From NCBI GenBank assembly GCA_021810905.1, contig JAJZQH010000005.1, forward strand, positions 163,150 through 227,149: DNA of 64,000 bases, given 5' to 3'. Shown here piece by piece: positions 9,285-17,938 of the stretch. A model generated the notes under the pieces. It was given only the letters and a program-made list of their open reading frames with translations, searched no databases and was not told where the DNA came from. Origin of the DNA: a bacterium (lineage in GTDB: Bacteria > UBA10199 > 2-02-FULL-44-16 > JAAZCA01). How positions within the stretch are numbered: position 1 is the first letter of the stretch; each line of letters opens with the position of its first letter. Position numbers and translations under genes: made by a program.

Positions 9285-10586
9285 ATGCGCCGTCGGGGGA
9301 TCGTCGCAATCTTCTCTTTTCTTGCAGTCCTTGCGCTGGCATCGAATTCAGCCGCGCTCACCAAGGGGTTCGAGGCATCGAGCTTCCATCCGGCCGTGGA
9401 TGACGGTCCTTATTTCACGATCTACGGGACTCCCACGCTCAAACAGTGGCAGTGGGTCGTGGGCACCGAAGGCAACTTCTCCTATCATCCCCTCCGAATG
9501 ATGGTGAACGGCGTTAACGTGCAGGGAGTGGTGGACGACCTGATCGTTCAGGATGTCTTCTTCTCCGCGGGCCTTGTGGATCGCTGGCTCCAGTTCGGCA
9601 TCGACGTGCCGGTCGCCTGGTGGGACAAGTGGCATGATCCCACGGTGGTGGGTGCGCCAGGGCAGAACAAAATGGCCATGGGTGATGTGCAGATCAATCT
9701 CAAGAGCGAATTCGTCTCTTTGGCCGATCATCGCGTTGGTTTCGGCCTCTTGCCGTTCATCACCCTCCCGTCCGGCAGCGGCAAGTACTTCAACGGGGCA
9801 GGCAACGTGACCGGCGGCGGCAAGCTGCTCCTGGAATTCCTGCCGTTCGATTGCTGGCACATCGCCTTGAATACCGGCATCCTCGCGCGGCAGAAGTACG
9901 TGCTCTTCGACAAGGAAGTCTTTCATCAGCTGCTCTACGGGCTCGGCACGGCGGTTGATCTCGGCAAGGGCGTTTCGTTTGCGGCGGAAGTCAACGGCAG
10001 CGCGCGCTTGACGGGGCTCTTCCAGGAGAAGGTGGAGTCGCCTTTGGAAGGCGACGCAGGTCTCAAATACGCAATAGGCGACAGCGGCGTCACGGTCAAC
10101 GCCGGCGGCGGCGCGGGTTTCATACGCGGTTCCGGCGCTCCCTCGTTCCGCGTATTTACGGGCGTGGCATACAAGAGCAAACTCAAGGAGAAGAAGGAGG
10201 CGCCGGCCACGGCGGCAGTGCTTCCCTTGAGCGACGTCAACAATGCCAAGGTCCACTTCAAGTTTAACAAGACCGAGTACGTCTCGGCGCAGGATACCGA
10301 GACAGTGAAGCACGTGGCCGATGTGCTCAAAGACAATCCAAAGGCCAAGGTCACGATCGTGGGTTACACCGATTCAACCGGCAGGGAGAGGTATAACCTG
10401 AAACTCTCCAAGCGTCGCGCCGAGAAAGTTAAGACCGATCTCGTTGCTGACGGTATCGCGGCAGATCGTCTCTCCGTCCAGGGCAAGGATGCGTTAGATC
10501 CAGTCGCCACAAACAAGACAAAGGAAGGCCGCGCAGCGAACCGCCGTGCGGAGTTCAGGGTTGCGGAGTTCAAGGTCACGGAATAA
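9285..10586 (+). CDS. OmpA-family outer-membrane protein
   Basis: A 433-residue exported protein. Start ATG 9285 is fixed by GGGAGG just upstream and by a signal peptide, MRRRGIVAIFSFLAVLALAS, with cleavage after NSAALT or SAA. Residues about 30-320 have the alternating pattern of a beta-barrel with many Gly and aromatic residues. Residues 325-433 form an OmpA-like peptidoglycan-binding domain: VHFKFNKTEY, then GYTDSTGRERYN, LSKRRAEKVK and the end motif AANRRAEFRV. This links the outer membrane to peptidoglycan. It is followed by a gene-free stretch ending in a T-run and is convergent with the next gene. Confidence 0.92.
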   Translation: MRRRGIVAIFSFLAVLALASNSAALTKGFEASSFHPAVDDGPYFTIYGTPTLKQWQWVVGTEGNFSYHPLRMMVNGVNVQGVVDDLIVQDVFFSAGLVDRWLQFGIDVPVAWWDKWHDPTVVGAPGQNKMAMGDVQINLKSEFVSLADHRVGFGLLPFITLPSGSGKYFNGAGNVTGGGKLLLEFLPFDCWHIALNTGILARQKYVLFDKEVFHQLLYGLGTAVDLGKGVSFAAEVNGSARLTGLFQEKVESPLEGDAGLKYAIGDSGVTVNAGGGAGFIRGSGAPSFRVFTGVAYKSKLKEKKEAPATAAVLPLSDVNNAKVHFKFNKTEYVSAQDTETVKHVADVLKDNPKAKVTIVGYTDSTGRERYNLKLSKRRAEKVKTDLVADGIAADRLSVQGKDALDPVATNKTKEGRAANRRAEFRVAEFKVTE

Positions 10587-10589
10587 CAC

Positions 10590-10688
10590 CAGAATCCAGA
10601 ATAGGAATGAGGATGCCAGCAAGCTGTCGAAGGACTCTTCACATGCTATGCTGAATTCTGGATTCTGTATTCTGACTTCTGTTTTTTT
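10590..10688. repeat. Inverted repeat with T-run between convergent genes
   Basis: CAGAATCCAGAAT (10590-10602) is exactly repeated in reverse complement at 10655-10667 (ATTCTGGATTCTG), and seven T residues follow at 10682-10688. A hairpin with a 52-nt loop can form. It may terminate the OmpA transcript. Words of the type GAATTCTGGATTCTG and ACTTCTGAATTC occur again near 33060-33080, so part of it may be a dispersed repeat. Confidence 0.45.
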
Positions 10689-10692
10689 CGGT

Positions 10693-12234
10693 CTATCTCA
10701 TGCGCCACTCCAAACCCGCGAGTGAGAGGGCTTGCCCTTTTGCACGCACGAGAAGCGTAACCGCGGGAAGCCACCACTCGTCAGTCGCGTCCTTTGCCTG
10801 CAGATCGAGTTCGTAGATTCGTCCGTCGGTCAGCCCCTGCAGTGCGTCGCCATCAATCGTGAACGAACATGTTTCGGCCTCCCGCCAGGGCACAATTATC
10901 GCCCTCCCGTACGGCGTCGTGAGCCTCGCGCGATAGCGTCGTTTGGATTGCGCATCCGCCGCCTTAACAGCAAGATCCGTGCAGGAAACTGTAATGACGC
11001 CGCCCTCCGTTGCGAGAGAAAAATCGTCGAGTGGACTCAGTTCGCCGAACCACTTCACCGCGATCGCATCGCGCCTGGACTTGAGGCCCTGCGCGTCTTT
11101 ACTCGCTTGCGACTCGTCCGCGTAGTGCGCCGCCGAAATGATCGCATCTATGAGTGGGTCGGTGAAGTCCGCTATGAGCCGCGTTGCCCAGTATGCGTCT
11201 CTCGATGTCATGATGGCAAAGGCCTCGTTGGTAAGCGATGCTCCCGCGTTCATGAGGTTGGGCTCTGATCCGGGCTCTTCGATATCCGTGAGATTTAATA
11301 GCCAATGCTGCATGTATCCCTCGCCGTCCTCGCCGCCGGCAAAAACATCGAAGGCGGACCGCCCGCTGATCTTCACCCAGCCGATGAAGGCGGAGAAGAG
11401 GCGAAGCGCCCTGAGTTCGCGCCGATCCTGGTGGCGAAGGCGGTCGTTCTTGTCGATGAAGAGGCGGCCGGCAAACGCAAATCGTCCGACGGGCAGGCCC
11501 TCGGGAATGCGCGCGGCGACCGCGCGCGTCGAATGCGGCTGGTGTTCGAGCAATTTGCCCAATGCCTCCCGTGTCAGCTCCGATCTCTCGCCGTACCTCC
11601 CGAGTCTGCGTGCCCCGCTCGCGATCGTGAGCGAGCCTCGGTCCACGGTGACGGGGCAGTGGGGCGCCGCGTTGTATCCCGCGGCGTGGAGGATGAGGGC
11701 CGCGGCAGTGGCGCGCGCGCTTTCAATGCCTTGCGCGTCCGGCGGATCGGGATGCAGGATAAAGCCGGCGCCGGCGCTGTCGTCGACGAGGAGAGCCGGC
11801 GTATCGCCGCCTTCCGCCGCCTCGTGAACGAGGATCGGTCCTTTGAGCTCAGGGCAGCCGCCTGCCATATACGCCGCAATATCTTCAGTCGAAACGCCCG
11901 TGCGTCCGATGCGATTCGTAAACCATGAGGAATCCGCCACCTCTTCGAAGTTGTTCGTGTCGATTGCTTCGACTTTCAGGCCTGGAAGGTATTTCCTGGA
12001 CATGCCGGCCAAACCAGCCGCCGCGGACGTGAGAGCTCTGATCTCGTCCTTCGTCCCGTGCAGATACCCGTCGAGAGGGTCATATGCATATCGAAGCGCG
12101 GGGAGCGTCTGCAGCGTGCGGTCGAGGTCCGCCATCCAGCGCACCGGCGGATAGCGCAGTTCATAGGCGCCTGCAGCCCACGACGCGAGGAATATGAACG
12201 ATGTAAATACCGACGTAAGGAAAAGTTTCTTCAT
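10693..12234 (-). CDS. Secreted protein of unknown function, partner of the Omp85-like barrel
   Basis: A 513-residue protein with signal peptide MKKLFLTSVFTSFIFLASWAAGA, so periplasmic or surface-exposed. Its start overlaps the end of the upstream barrel gene by 4 bp (ATGA type), indicating tight coupling. No enzyme motif is certain. The block around residues 265-330, with RRELRALRLFSAF followed by YMQHWLLNLTD, recalls a conserved segment of large hypothetical proteins found next to BamA/TamA-like genes in Acidobacteria and relatives. In those, as I remember, the segment looks like NHTD...N and DFGS, kinase-fold-like. Here those polar residues appear changed. That relationship is from memory and unverified, and function is unknown. 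Confidence 0.6.
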   Translation of the reverse strand: MKKLFLTSVFTSFIFLASWAAGAYELRYPPVRWMADLDRTLQTLPALRYAYDPLDGYLHGTKDEIRALTSAAAGLAGMSRKYLPGLKVEAIDTNNFEEVADSSWFTNRIGRTGVSTEDIAAYMAGGCPELKGPILVHEAAEGGDTPALLVDDSAGAGFILHPDPPDAQGIESARATAAALILHAAGYNAAPHCPVTVDRGSLTIASGARRLGRYGERSELTREALGKLLEHQPHSTRAVAARIPEGLPVGRFAFAGRLFIDKNDRLRHQDRRELRALRLFSAFIGWVKISGRSAFDVFAGGEDGEGYMQHWLLNLTDIEEPGSEPNLMNAGASLTNEAFAIMTSRDAYWATRLIADFTDPLIDAIISAAHYADESQASKDAQGLKSRRDAIAVKWFGELSPLDDFSLATEGGVITVSCTDLAVKAADAQSKRRYRARLTTPYGRAIIVPWREAETCSFTIDGDALQGLTDGRIYELDLQAKDATDEWWLPAVTLLVRAKGQALSLAGLEWRMR

Positions 12235-13538
12235 GGCTGTTTCCTGAGCAGCGTGAAGAGGAACTTGACTCCCTCGCCGCCGTAGGCCGCGCGGAAACGT
12301 ATGACGATCACGCGCGTCGCTTCAAGATCGAATCCTCCTCCCGCCGAGTATTTGAAATCCTTGAACGAAAAATTTGAGAGTCCGTCGAAGACGCGCCCGT
12401 AGTCAAACAGGACCATGCCGCGCAGACTCGAAAAGAGGGGGAAATAATATTCGGCGTTGAACACGGAGCTCGCGCGGCCGCGGAAACGTCCGCGGTCAAA
12501 GCCGCGCAGCCAGTGGTCTGCATCCAGCACGGTCATGCGGGGCATGGGCATGCTGCCCGGGCTCTGCTGCAACCACCAGTGCGTACGGAGCATGAGCGTG
12601 TGCTCTGGAGACCAGAGAGGTATGTATTGGCTAAGCAGCAATCGTATGTCGTTGTAGCTGAAATTCCCTCCGCCGCCCATATATTGAAAGCGGCTGAATT
12701 CGAGCGCATGGACCCCGCCGCGGCGCGGGTCCCATGTTACGTCCCGCGAGTCGTGAGTGATTCCCGCGCCCATGCGGAGATAGGAGAGCCAGCGGCCGTA
12801 TCCCGCTGGCGGGAAATCGGCGGGATCGATACCCGTGTTGGAGGCGTCACCGGTCGACGTGGCCGAGCCTCCCATGATGGCGTAGAGATCGAGAGTCTTT
12901 ACCGGCGCCACCCCGAACCGCACGGCCCCGTCGAGATCCTGTTGGTTCCAGCTCGACTCGTTTGACTCAGGCGTATTGTTGCCCACGCCAAAGTAGTTAA
13001 ATGAGCCCCGCTTCATCCAGGCTCCGTTGAATGCGAGTTCCACCGGGAGATCGCCGATCCGGAGGAGCTCGATCTTTCCGAAGGAGATATCGGCGAACAT
13101 GTCGAGGTTCACGTGTACGCGGTAGTCGGCGTCGATGTTGTTGCCCGGACCGAATATATCGAGCGCCTTGACGGCAAAGCCGCCGCCGAAACTCGATCCA
13201 GGGCTTTTGTCCATCACCGGATAGATCCAGATCCTGCGGGACTTGAACGAGAAAAAGTCCTCAACGCGTTCCGAATAGTGTTTGCGCTGCATCCACTCGA
13301 TCGATTCGCCCAGCGGCCAGAGCACTGCCTTGAGTGCGTAGCTCGGGATTTCGAGAGGAAAGAGGACGATGCGCCTTGCAGTATAAGATGGCGGCGCCGT
13401 GACGCGGGATGCCGGTTCGTCTACAGCGATCGCCTGCGGAGGCGGGGGAGGGGGGCGCGTGGGCGCCCTCATCGCATAAGCAGGCCCTGCCGCGGCCATC
13501 AGCGCGAAGATCACTATGAACTCAAACGCCCTTCGCAA
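12231..13538 (-). CDS. Omp85/BamA-TamA-like outer-membrane beta-barrel protein
   Basis: About 435 residues from a TTG start at 13538, chosen because GGGGGA lies five bases upstream and the start then begins a good signal peptide (RRAFEFIVIFALMAAAGPAYA). A Pro-rich linker follows, then a long region of alternating hydrophobic strands with many Gly and aromatics. The segment HWLRGFDRGRFRGR near residue 365 matches the Omp85 L6 (V/I/L)RGF motif. No POTRA repeats are apparent. Such proteins insert or export proteins or lipids across the outer membrane. It is coupled by a 4-bp overlap to a secreted protein of unknown function. Confidence 0.75.
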   Translation of the reverse strand: MRRAFEFIVIFALMAAAGPAYAMRAPTRPPPPPPQAIAVDEPASRVTAPPSYTARRIVLFPLEIPSYALKAVLWPLGESIEWMQRKHYSERVEDFFSFKSRRIWIYPVMDKSPGSSFGGGFAVKALDIFGPGNNIDADYRVHVNLDMFADISFGKIELLRIGDLPVELAFNGAWMKRGSFNYFGVGNNTPESNESSWNQQDLDGAVRFGVAPVKTLDLYAIMGGSATSTGDASNTGIDPADFPPAGYGRWLSYLRMGAGITHDSRDVTWDPRRGGVHALEFSRFQYMGGGGNFSYNDIRLLLSQYIPLWSPEHTLMLRTHWWLQQSPGSMPMPRMTVLDADHWLRGFDRGRFRGRASSVFNAEYYFPLFSSLRGMVLFDYGRVFDGLSNFSFKDFKYSAGGGFDLEATRVIVIRFRAAYGGEGVKFLFTLLRKQP

Positions 13539-13647
13539 TTTTTCCCCCGATGGATGCAGATTATGCGAGCGGCGGTACTTTGCCAACAGCTTACTCGTTG
13601 CTTCGCCAAAACGATCGTCGTATTCTGGGCCGTCAATCGGGGGATCG

Positions 13648-15531
13648 GTGGATTCGAGCAAAGGAAATTACAAGGGCGATGTTGCGGTCAGGAAACCTGG
13701 ATGGGTTCGCAAGTTCCTGGCCTTTGCCGGTCCCGCGTATCTCGTAAGCGTGGGTTACATGGACCCGGGCAACTGGGCCACGGACATCGCGGGCGGCGCG
13801 CGGTTCGGCTATACTCTCATCTGGGTCCTTTTGATGTCCAACGTGATGGCGCTGCTGTTGCAGACGCTGGCTGCGCGGCTCGGCATCGTGACCGGGCTCG
13901 ACCTCGCTCAGGGTTGCAGGAGGGAATATTCACGGGCGCTCAACTTTTTTCTCTGGGTGCTCGCTGAAATCGCCATCGCGGCCACGGACCTCGCTGAAAT
14001 CATAGGCACCGTCGTAGGGCTCAATCTGCTCTTTGGACTGCCCCTGCTCTGGGGCTGCGCGATCACGGCCTTTGATACGTTCCTCTTCCTCGCGCTCCAG
14101 CGCTACGGCATCAGGAAGATGGAGGCGTTCATCGTGATGCTGGTCGGCACGATCGGCGCGTGTTTCTTCATAGAAATATTCCTGGCAAAACCGGATTGGG
14201 GAGGGATCGCCGCGGGCTTTGTGCCTCACCTCGAACCCTCGGCGCTCTACGTGGCCATAGGCATGATCGGCGCAACGGTGATGCCGCACAATTTATACCT
14301 GCACTCCTCGCTCGTGCAGTCGCGCGCCGTAGCGGACACCGTGACCGGCCGCAGGTCTGCGTGTCGATTCAACTTCCTGGATTCAGGCCTCGCCCTCAAC
14401 GCGGCGTTCCTCGTGAACTCCGCGATCCTCATCATGGCCGCGGCTACGTTTTACAGCCGCGGTATCGAGGTGACCGAAATCCAGCAGGCGCACAGCCTGC
14501 TCGACGGCATCCTGGGGACGCGCGTCGCGCCGATCGCGTTCGCAGTGGCTTTGCTTGCCGCGGGCCAGAGCTCGACGCTCACCGGCACCCTGTCGGGGCA
14601 GATCGTCATGGAAGGTTTTCTCAACCTCCGCATCCAGCCGTGGCTCAGGCGTTTTATCACTCGCGCCATCGCACTTGTTCCAGCGGTAGTGGCCATCGCT
14701 TTGGCGGGGAGCAGCGGACTCTTTCATCTGCTAATCCTCTCGCAGGTAGTGTTGAGCCTGCAGCTCCCGTTCGCGGTCATCCCGCTCATTCACTTCACTT
14801 CAGATAAAAAGAAAATGGGCGTTTTTGCCAACAACGCGTGGATCAAACTCCTCGCATGGATCATCGCGGCGATCATCGTCCTGCTCAACATGAAACTCGT
14901 GTACGACGAACTCTCAGGATGGCTCGGCGGAGGGCCGGCGTGGACCTTTGTACTGGCGGTTCCGCCGCTGGCCGCGGTTCTGGGCATTCTGGCATGGGTG
15001 AGCTTCGCACCTGTTTTCCGGGCCGGCCGCGCATGGGAAAGCGGAGTGATGAGGGACGAACATGCCGTTGCCGCGTCGATCAAACAATTCACTGTACGCC
15101 ACATCGGCGTGGCGCTCGAACATGCCGAGGGTGATTCCATCGTCCTATCTGCGGCGCTGGCGCAGGCAAAGGCCTACAAGGCGAGGCTCACGCTGCTCCA
15201 CGTCGTGGATACTCCCGGTACTATGATGATGGGCAACCAGAGCAGCAGCCTGCACGGCACGGAGGATGAGTCGTATCTCGACGGGCTTGCGCGCGAGATC
15301 GAGGAGCGCGACCTCCCGGTGGAATCGCTGGTGCTCTTCGGCAACCCGCCGCGTGAGCTCGCCAAGGCCGTAAAAGCGGCCGGGCTCGACATGATGGTGA
15401 TGGGTTCGCACGGCCATAGCGGCATTGAGGACCTCATTTTCGGGCAGACGGTCGACGCGTTGCGACACGCAGTAAATATCCCCGTGCTGGTGGTGCGAAG
15501 CTTTGGCAAGGAAAAGGCGCAGCGGGGATGA
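13648..15531 (+). CDS. NRAMP-family divalent metal transporter with C-terminal UspA domain
   Basis: A 627-residue fusion. The first 470 residues are an NRAMP/MntH-type proton-coupled Mn/Fe importer of about 11 membrane segments. Metal-site motifs are DPGN (39-42) in helix 1 and MPHN in helix 6. Residues about 485-620 are a universal stress protein domain with the ATP-binding pattern GSHGHSG-x6-GQT. GTG 13648 is preferred over an ATG 132 bp upstream: GGGGGA lies nearby, the transporter fold begins at once, and the longer version would overlap the divergent barrel gene. The UspA part may let nucleotide or stress state regulate transport. NRAMP-UspA fusions are known in other bacteria. Confidence 0.88.
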   Translation: MDSSKGNYKGDVAVRKPGWVRKFLAFAGPAYLVSVGYMDPGNWATDIAGGARFGYTLIWVLLMSNVMALLLQTLAARLGIVTGLDLAQGCRREYSRALNFFLWVLAEIAIAATDLAEIIGTVVGLNLLFGLPLLWGCAITAFDTFLFLALQRYGIRKMEAFIVMLVGTIGACFFIEIFLAKPDWGGIAAGFVPHLEPSALYVAIGMIGATVMPHNLYLHSSLVQSRAVADTVTGRRSACRFNFLDSGLALNAAFLVNSAILIMAAATFYSRGIEVTEIQQAHSLLDGILGTRVAPIAFAVALLAAGQSSTLTGTLSGQIVMEGFLNLRIQPWLRRFITRAIALVPAVVAIALAGSSGLFHLLILSQVVLSLQLPFAVIPLIHFTSDKKKMGVFANNAWIKLLAWIIAAIIVLLNMKLVYDELSGWLGGGPAWTFVLAVPPLAAVLGILAWVSFAPVFRAGRAWESGVMRDEHAVAASIKQFTVRHIGVALEHAEGDSIVLSAALAQAKAYKARLTLLHVVDTPGTMMMGNQSSSLHGTEDESYLDGLAREIEERDLPVESLVLFGNPPRELAKAVKAAGLDMMVMGSHGHSGIEDLIFGQTVDALRHAVNIPVLVVRSFGKEKAQRG

Positions 15532-15587
15532 ATGTGAAAGATTTTTCTGGAAAAGTGAACGGCAGTTGATCCAATCGTTTCTATGAG

Positions 15588-16727
15588 ATGCCGCCATTCA
15601 TTCATAAGAGTCTGGACGCAGAGGAGAAACTCGCGCTCCTCTCGCGGGATTCGCAATACGACCTGGCCTGCGCCTGCGGTACGAACACGGACGAACACCG
15701 CCGTCGTTCCAGCGATCAGAAATGGATCTATCCTGTAGCTCTACCGACGGGCGGCACCACGTTTCTCTTCAAGACGCTCATCTCCAACGAATGCGTGAGC
15801 AACTGCAAATACTGCCCGCTGCGCGCGGGTTCGAACGCCAGACGCTGCTCGCTCGCTCCCGAAGAGGTGGCCGGCGCATTTCTTTCGTATCAGCGTGCCG
15901 GCAGGGTGGGCGGGCTGTTCCTGAGCAGCGCGGTCACGCGTGACCCCGACACCACCATGGAGCGGCTCAATCGCGCGGCGCTCATACTGAGAAAGCGGCA
16001 GTTCAGGGGGTATATTCATCTCAAGATTATCCCCGGCGCATCAGATGATGCGATCAGTCAGAGCATCTCGCTGGCGAGCGCGGTCTCCCTGAACATCGAG
16101 ACTGCTGGCGAGCACAACTTCAGGCATCTCTCCACAACAAAAAATTATTCCCGCGACATTATCCGCTCTATCGAGTTCATCAGCCGGCTCACTGCGAAGG
16201 GATCGCGTTACGAGCGCGTGAAGCAGACCACGCAGTTCATCGTCGGCGCCTCCACCGAAACGGACAAGGAGCTCATCGACTCCTCATGGAAATTGTACCG
16301 CGAGATGGCGCTTTCCAGGATCTACTTCAGCGCGTATCAGCGCGGCGCGGGTTCGGCAGATCTCCCGGGCGAGCGCTCGCTGCGGAGCAACGGGGAGCTC
16401 CTCACGCGCGAGCACAGGCTTTATCAGGTCGACTGGCTTTTGAGAAGATACGGCTTTGAGGCGTCGGAGATCCCGCTCGATTCAGAGGGGAATCTCTCCC
16501 TCACTACCGACCCCAAGGAGACGTGGGCGAGGCTCCATCCGGAATTCTTTCCTGTCAATCTCAACAAAGACGACAAATACCGGCTGATCCGCGTCCCCGG
16601 GCTTGGGGAAACGTACGTCTCGCGGATTCTCGCCTTCAGAAAAAACGGCACGCGCCTGAGGTCTCTGGATGATATCGGGAGGCAAAACAAAACGCTCGGC
16701 AAAGCGCGGGACTACGTGACGTTCTAG
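15588..16727 (+). CDS. Radical SAM protein of the putative DNA modification/repair type (rSAM_link_UDG)
   Basis: A 379-residue protein. The radical SAM cluster motif is CVSNCKYC (Cys69, Cys73, Cys76). The beginning, with YDLACACGTN, and the C-terminal helix-hairpin-helix-like segment (LIRVPGLGETYVSRILAFRK, about 320-340) are typical of TIGR03916, a family predicted to act in DNA modification or repair. In other genomes it is regularly paired with a TIGR03914-type uracil-DNA-glycosylase-like protein. No such partner is in this window. The stop codon abuts the stop of the convergent HD-GYP gene with no spacer. The ribosome site is weak, so the start is moderately sure. Confidence 0.85.
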   Translation: MPPFIHKSLDAEEKLALLSRDSQYDLACACGTNTDEHRRRSSDQKWIYPVALPTGGTTFLFKTLISNECVSNCKYCPLRAGSNARRCSLAPEEVAGAFLSYQRAGRVGGLFLSSAVTRDPDTTMERLNRAALILRKRQFRGYIHLKIIPGASDDAISQSISLASAVSLNIETAGEHNFRHLSTTKNYSRDIIRSIEFISRLTAKGSRYERVKQTTQFIVGASTETDKELIDSSWKLYREMALSRIYFSAYQRGAGSADLPGERSLRSNGELLTREHRLYQVDWLLRRYGFEASEIPLDSEGNLSLTTDPKETWARLHPEFFPVNLNKDDKYRLIRVPGLGETYVSRILAFRKNGTRLRSLDDIGRQNKTLGKARDYVTF

Positions 16728-17672
16728 TCAATCGCTCCTGAGAAGCCGCCGGGCCTTCGTCTTCTTGATCTTTCCGTAGTGATTGCCGATCGGGGGGAGA
16801 GTGCGTCTTTTCTGTGAGACGCGCATTTCGGCAACCGATCCGACTTTTTGTTCGCGGATGCAGTTGACGAGCTGATATACGCTCGGTTTGTGGAGCTTTC
16901 CTCTTTGCGCATCTTCCAGGAGTATGTCCATCGCCAGGCGACCGTTGTATGACAGTTTTCTGTAAGGGCGCTTGGAGATGAGGGCATCGTAGATATCCAC
17001 CGGGGCGATGAGTTTGGAATAGCTGTCGATTTTTTTGATGCCTCGCGGATAACCGGAGCCGTCTAGCTTTTCGTGATGATCGAGAGCGGTCCGGCAGTAT
17101 TTTTTCCCCTGCCATCCCCAGTAGTAGTTGAGAAGAACGTATCCGATGAGAGGATGGGTCTGTATCGTCCGGTATTCCGCAAGCGTCAGCTCTTCTTTCT
17201 TGTTAAGGATAGTCTTGGGGATCCTGGTTTTGCCCAGATCATGCGTCAGGCAGAGGTATGCCGCAAGCAGGGGATCGAGGCGGGTATTTTTTATATCCAG
17301 AATTGTTTTGATGACGAGCGCCGACATCATGAGCACGTGATGATATGTATCCGGCAGCCTGCGCTTCATGTGCAGCAATTCCAGGAGAATGGGATCGGTA
17401 AATTTCAGTCTTGAAAATGTCCTGAGCAATTTCTTTTTTGTTTCCGGTTGAGTAAAGACGTGATGGTATCTGTGATCACGCAGGGCCTTTTTGAAATCCT
17501 TGAAAAGAGGTGTTTTTACGACGGGGATGGTTTTTCTCGGAAGCAGGGCGCCCTGCTTGATGATATCTCGCAACACTCGCGCACTAATCTCGCAGCCCTG
17601 AGCCGCGATCTTTTGTCCATAGACATCATGTAGGTCGTGTGTCAGGTGCATTTGGAGACCAAAGATCGACAA
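16728..17672 (-). CDS. HD-GYP domain protein (putative cyclic-di-GMP phosphodiesterase)
   Basis: 314 residues from the TTG at 17672; an ATG at 17651 is a likely alternative. The HD-GYP set is present: His111 region TYHHVL, HDLGKTRIP (His144-Asp145), THPLIGY (His173), HHEKLDGSGYP (199-209) and APVDIYDAL (Asp226). These domains hydrolyse cyclic di-GMP. There is no receiver or sensor domain, only about 100 N-terminal residues of unknown type. A good promoter at 17685-17713 would start transcription about 5-8 nt before the TTG, which favours the ATG at 17651 or near-leaderless translation. Confidence 0.85.
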   Translation of the reverse strand: MSIFGLQMHLTHDLHDVYGQKIAAQGCEISARVLRDIIKQGALLPRKTIPVVKTPLFKDFKKALRDHRYHHVFTQPETKKKLLRTFSRLKFTDPILLELLHMKRRLPDTYHHVLMMSALVIKTILDIKNTRLDPLLAAYLCLTHDLGKTRIPKTILNKKEELTLAEYRTIQTHPLIGYVLLNYYWGWQGKKYCRTALDHHEKLDGSGYPRGIKKIDSYSKLIAPVDIYDALISKRPYRKLSYNGRLAMDILLEDAQRGKLHKPSVYQLVNCIREQKVGSVAEMRVSQKRRTLPPIGNHYGKIKKTKARRLLRSD

Positions 17673-17684
17673 AAAGACAATTCT

Positions 17685-17713
17685 ATTCTAACCGATTTGT
17701 CTGATGAAGACAA
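17685..17713 (-). promoter_or_regulatory. Sigma-70-like promoter of the HD-GYP gene
   Basis: On the minus strand TTGTCT (17708-17713), exactly 17 bp, then TAGAAT (17685-17690). Transcription should begin near 17678, just before the HD-GYP coding start. Confidence 0.55.
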
Positions 17714-17938
17714 TTTTAACTCGATATTATCGATGGAGTATTTTACTGCCCTGAATTTTTTATCAGCTTGATAAGATGAATCTCGCCCGCAATGTGCCAT
17801 AAAGACAAAATATTTGCAGACTTATCGCTAAACTGGTGGATTTGAATGCAGGGAAAATAATACACCTCATTTTTTTTGCTCCATCTGTCGGTAAGTTACA
17901 AGCAACAACAGGGTGCGTTGAGCCGATAATAGAAAGGG

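Noticed and set aside
9348..10313. 321-codon antisense frame in the OmpA gene
   Set aside because: Shadow frame; Arg/Glu/His-rich, no start signal.
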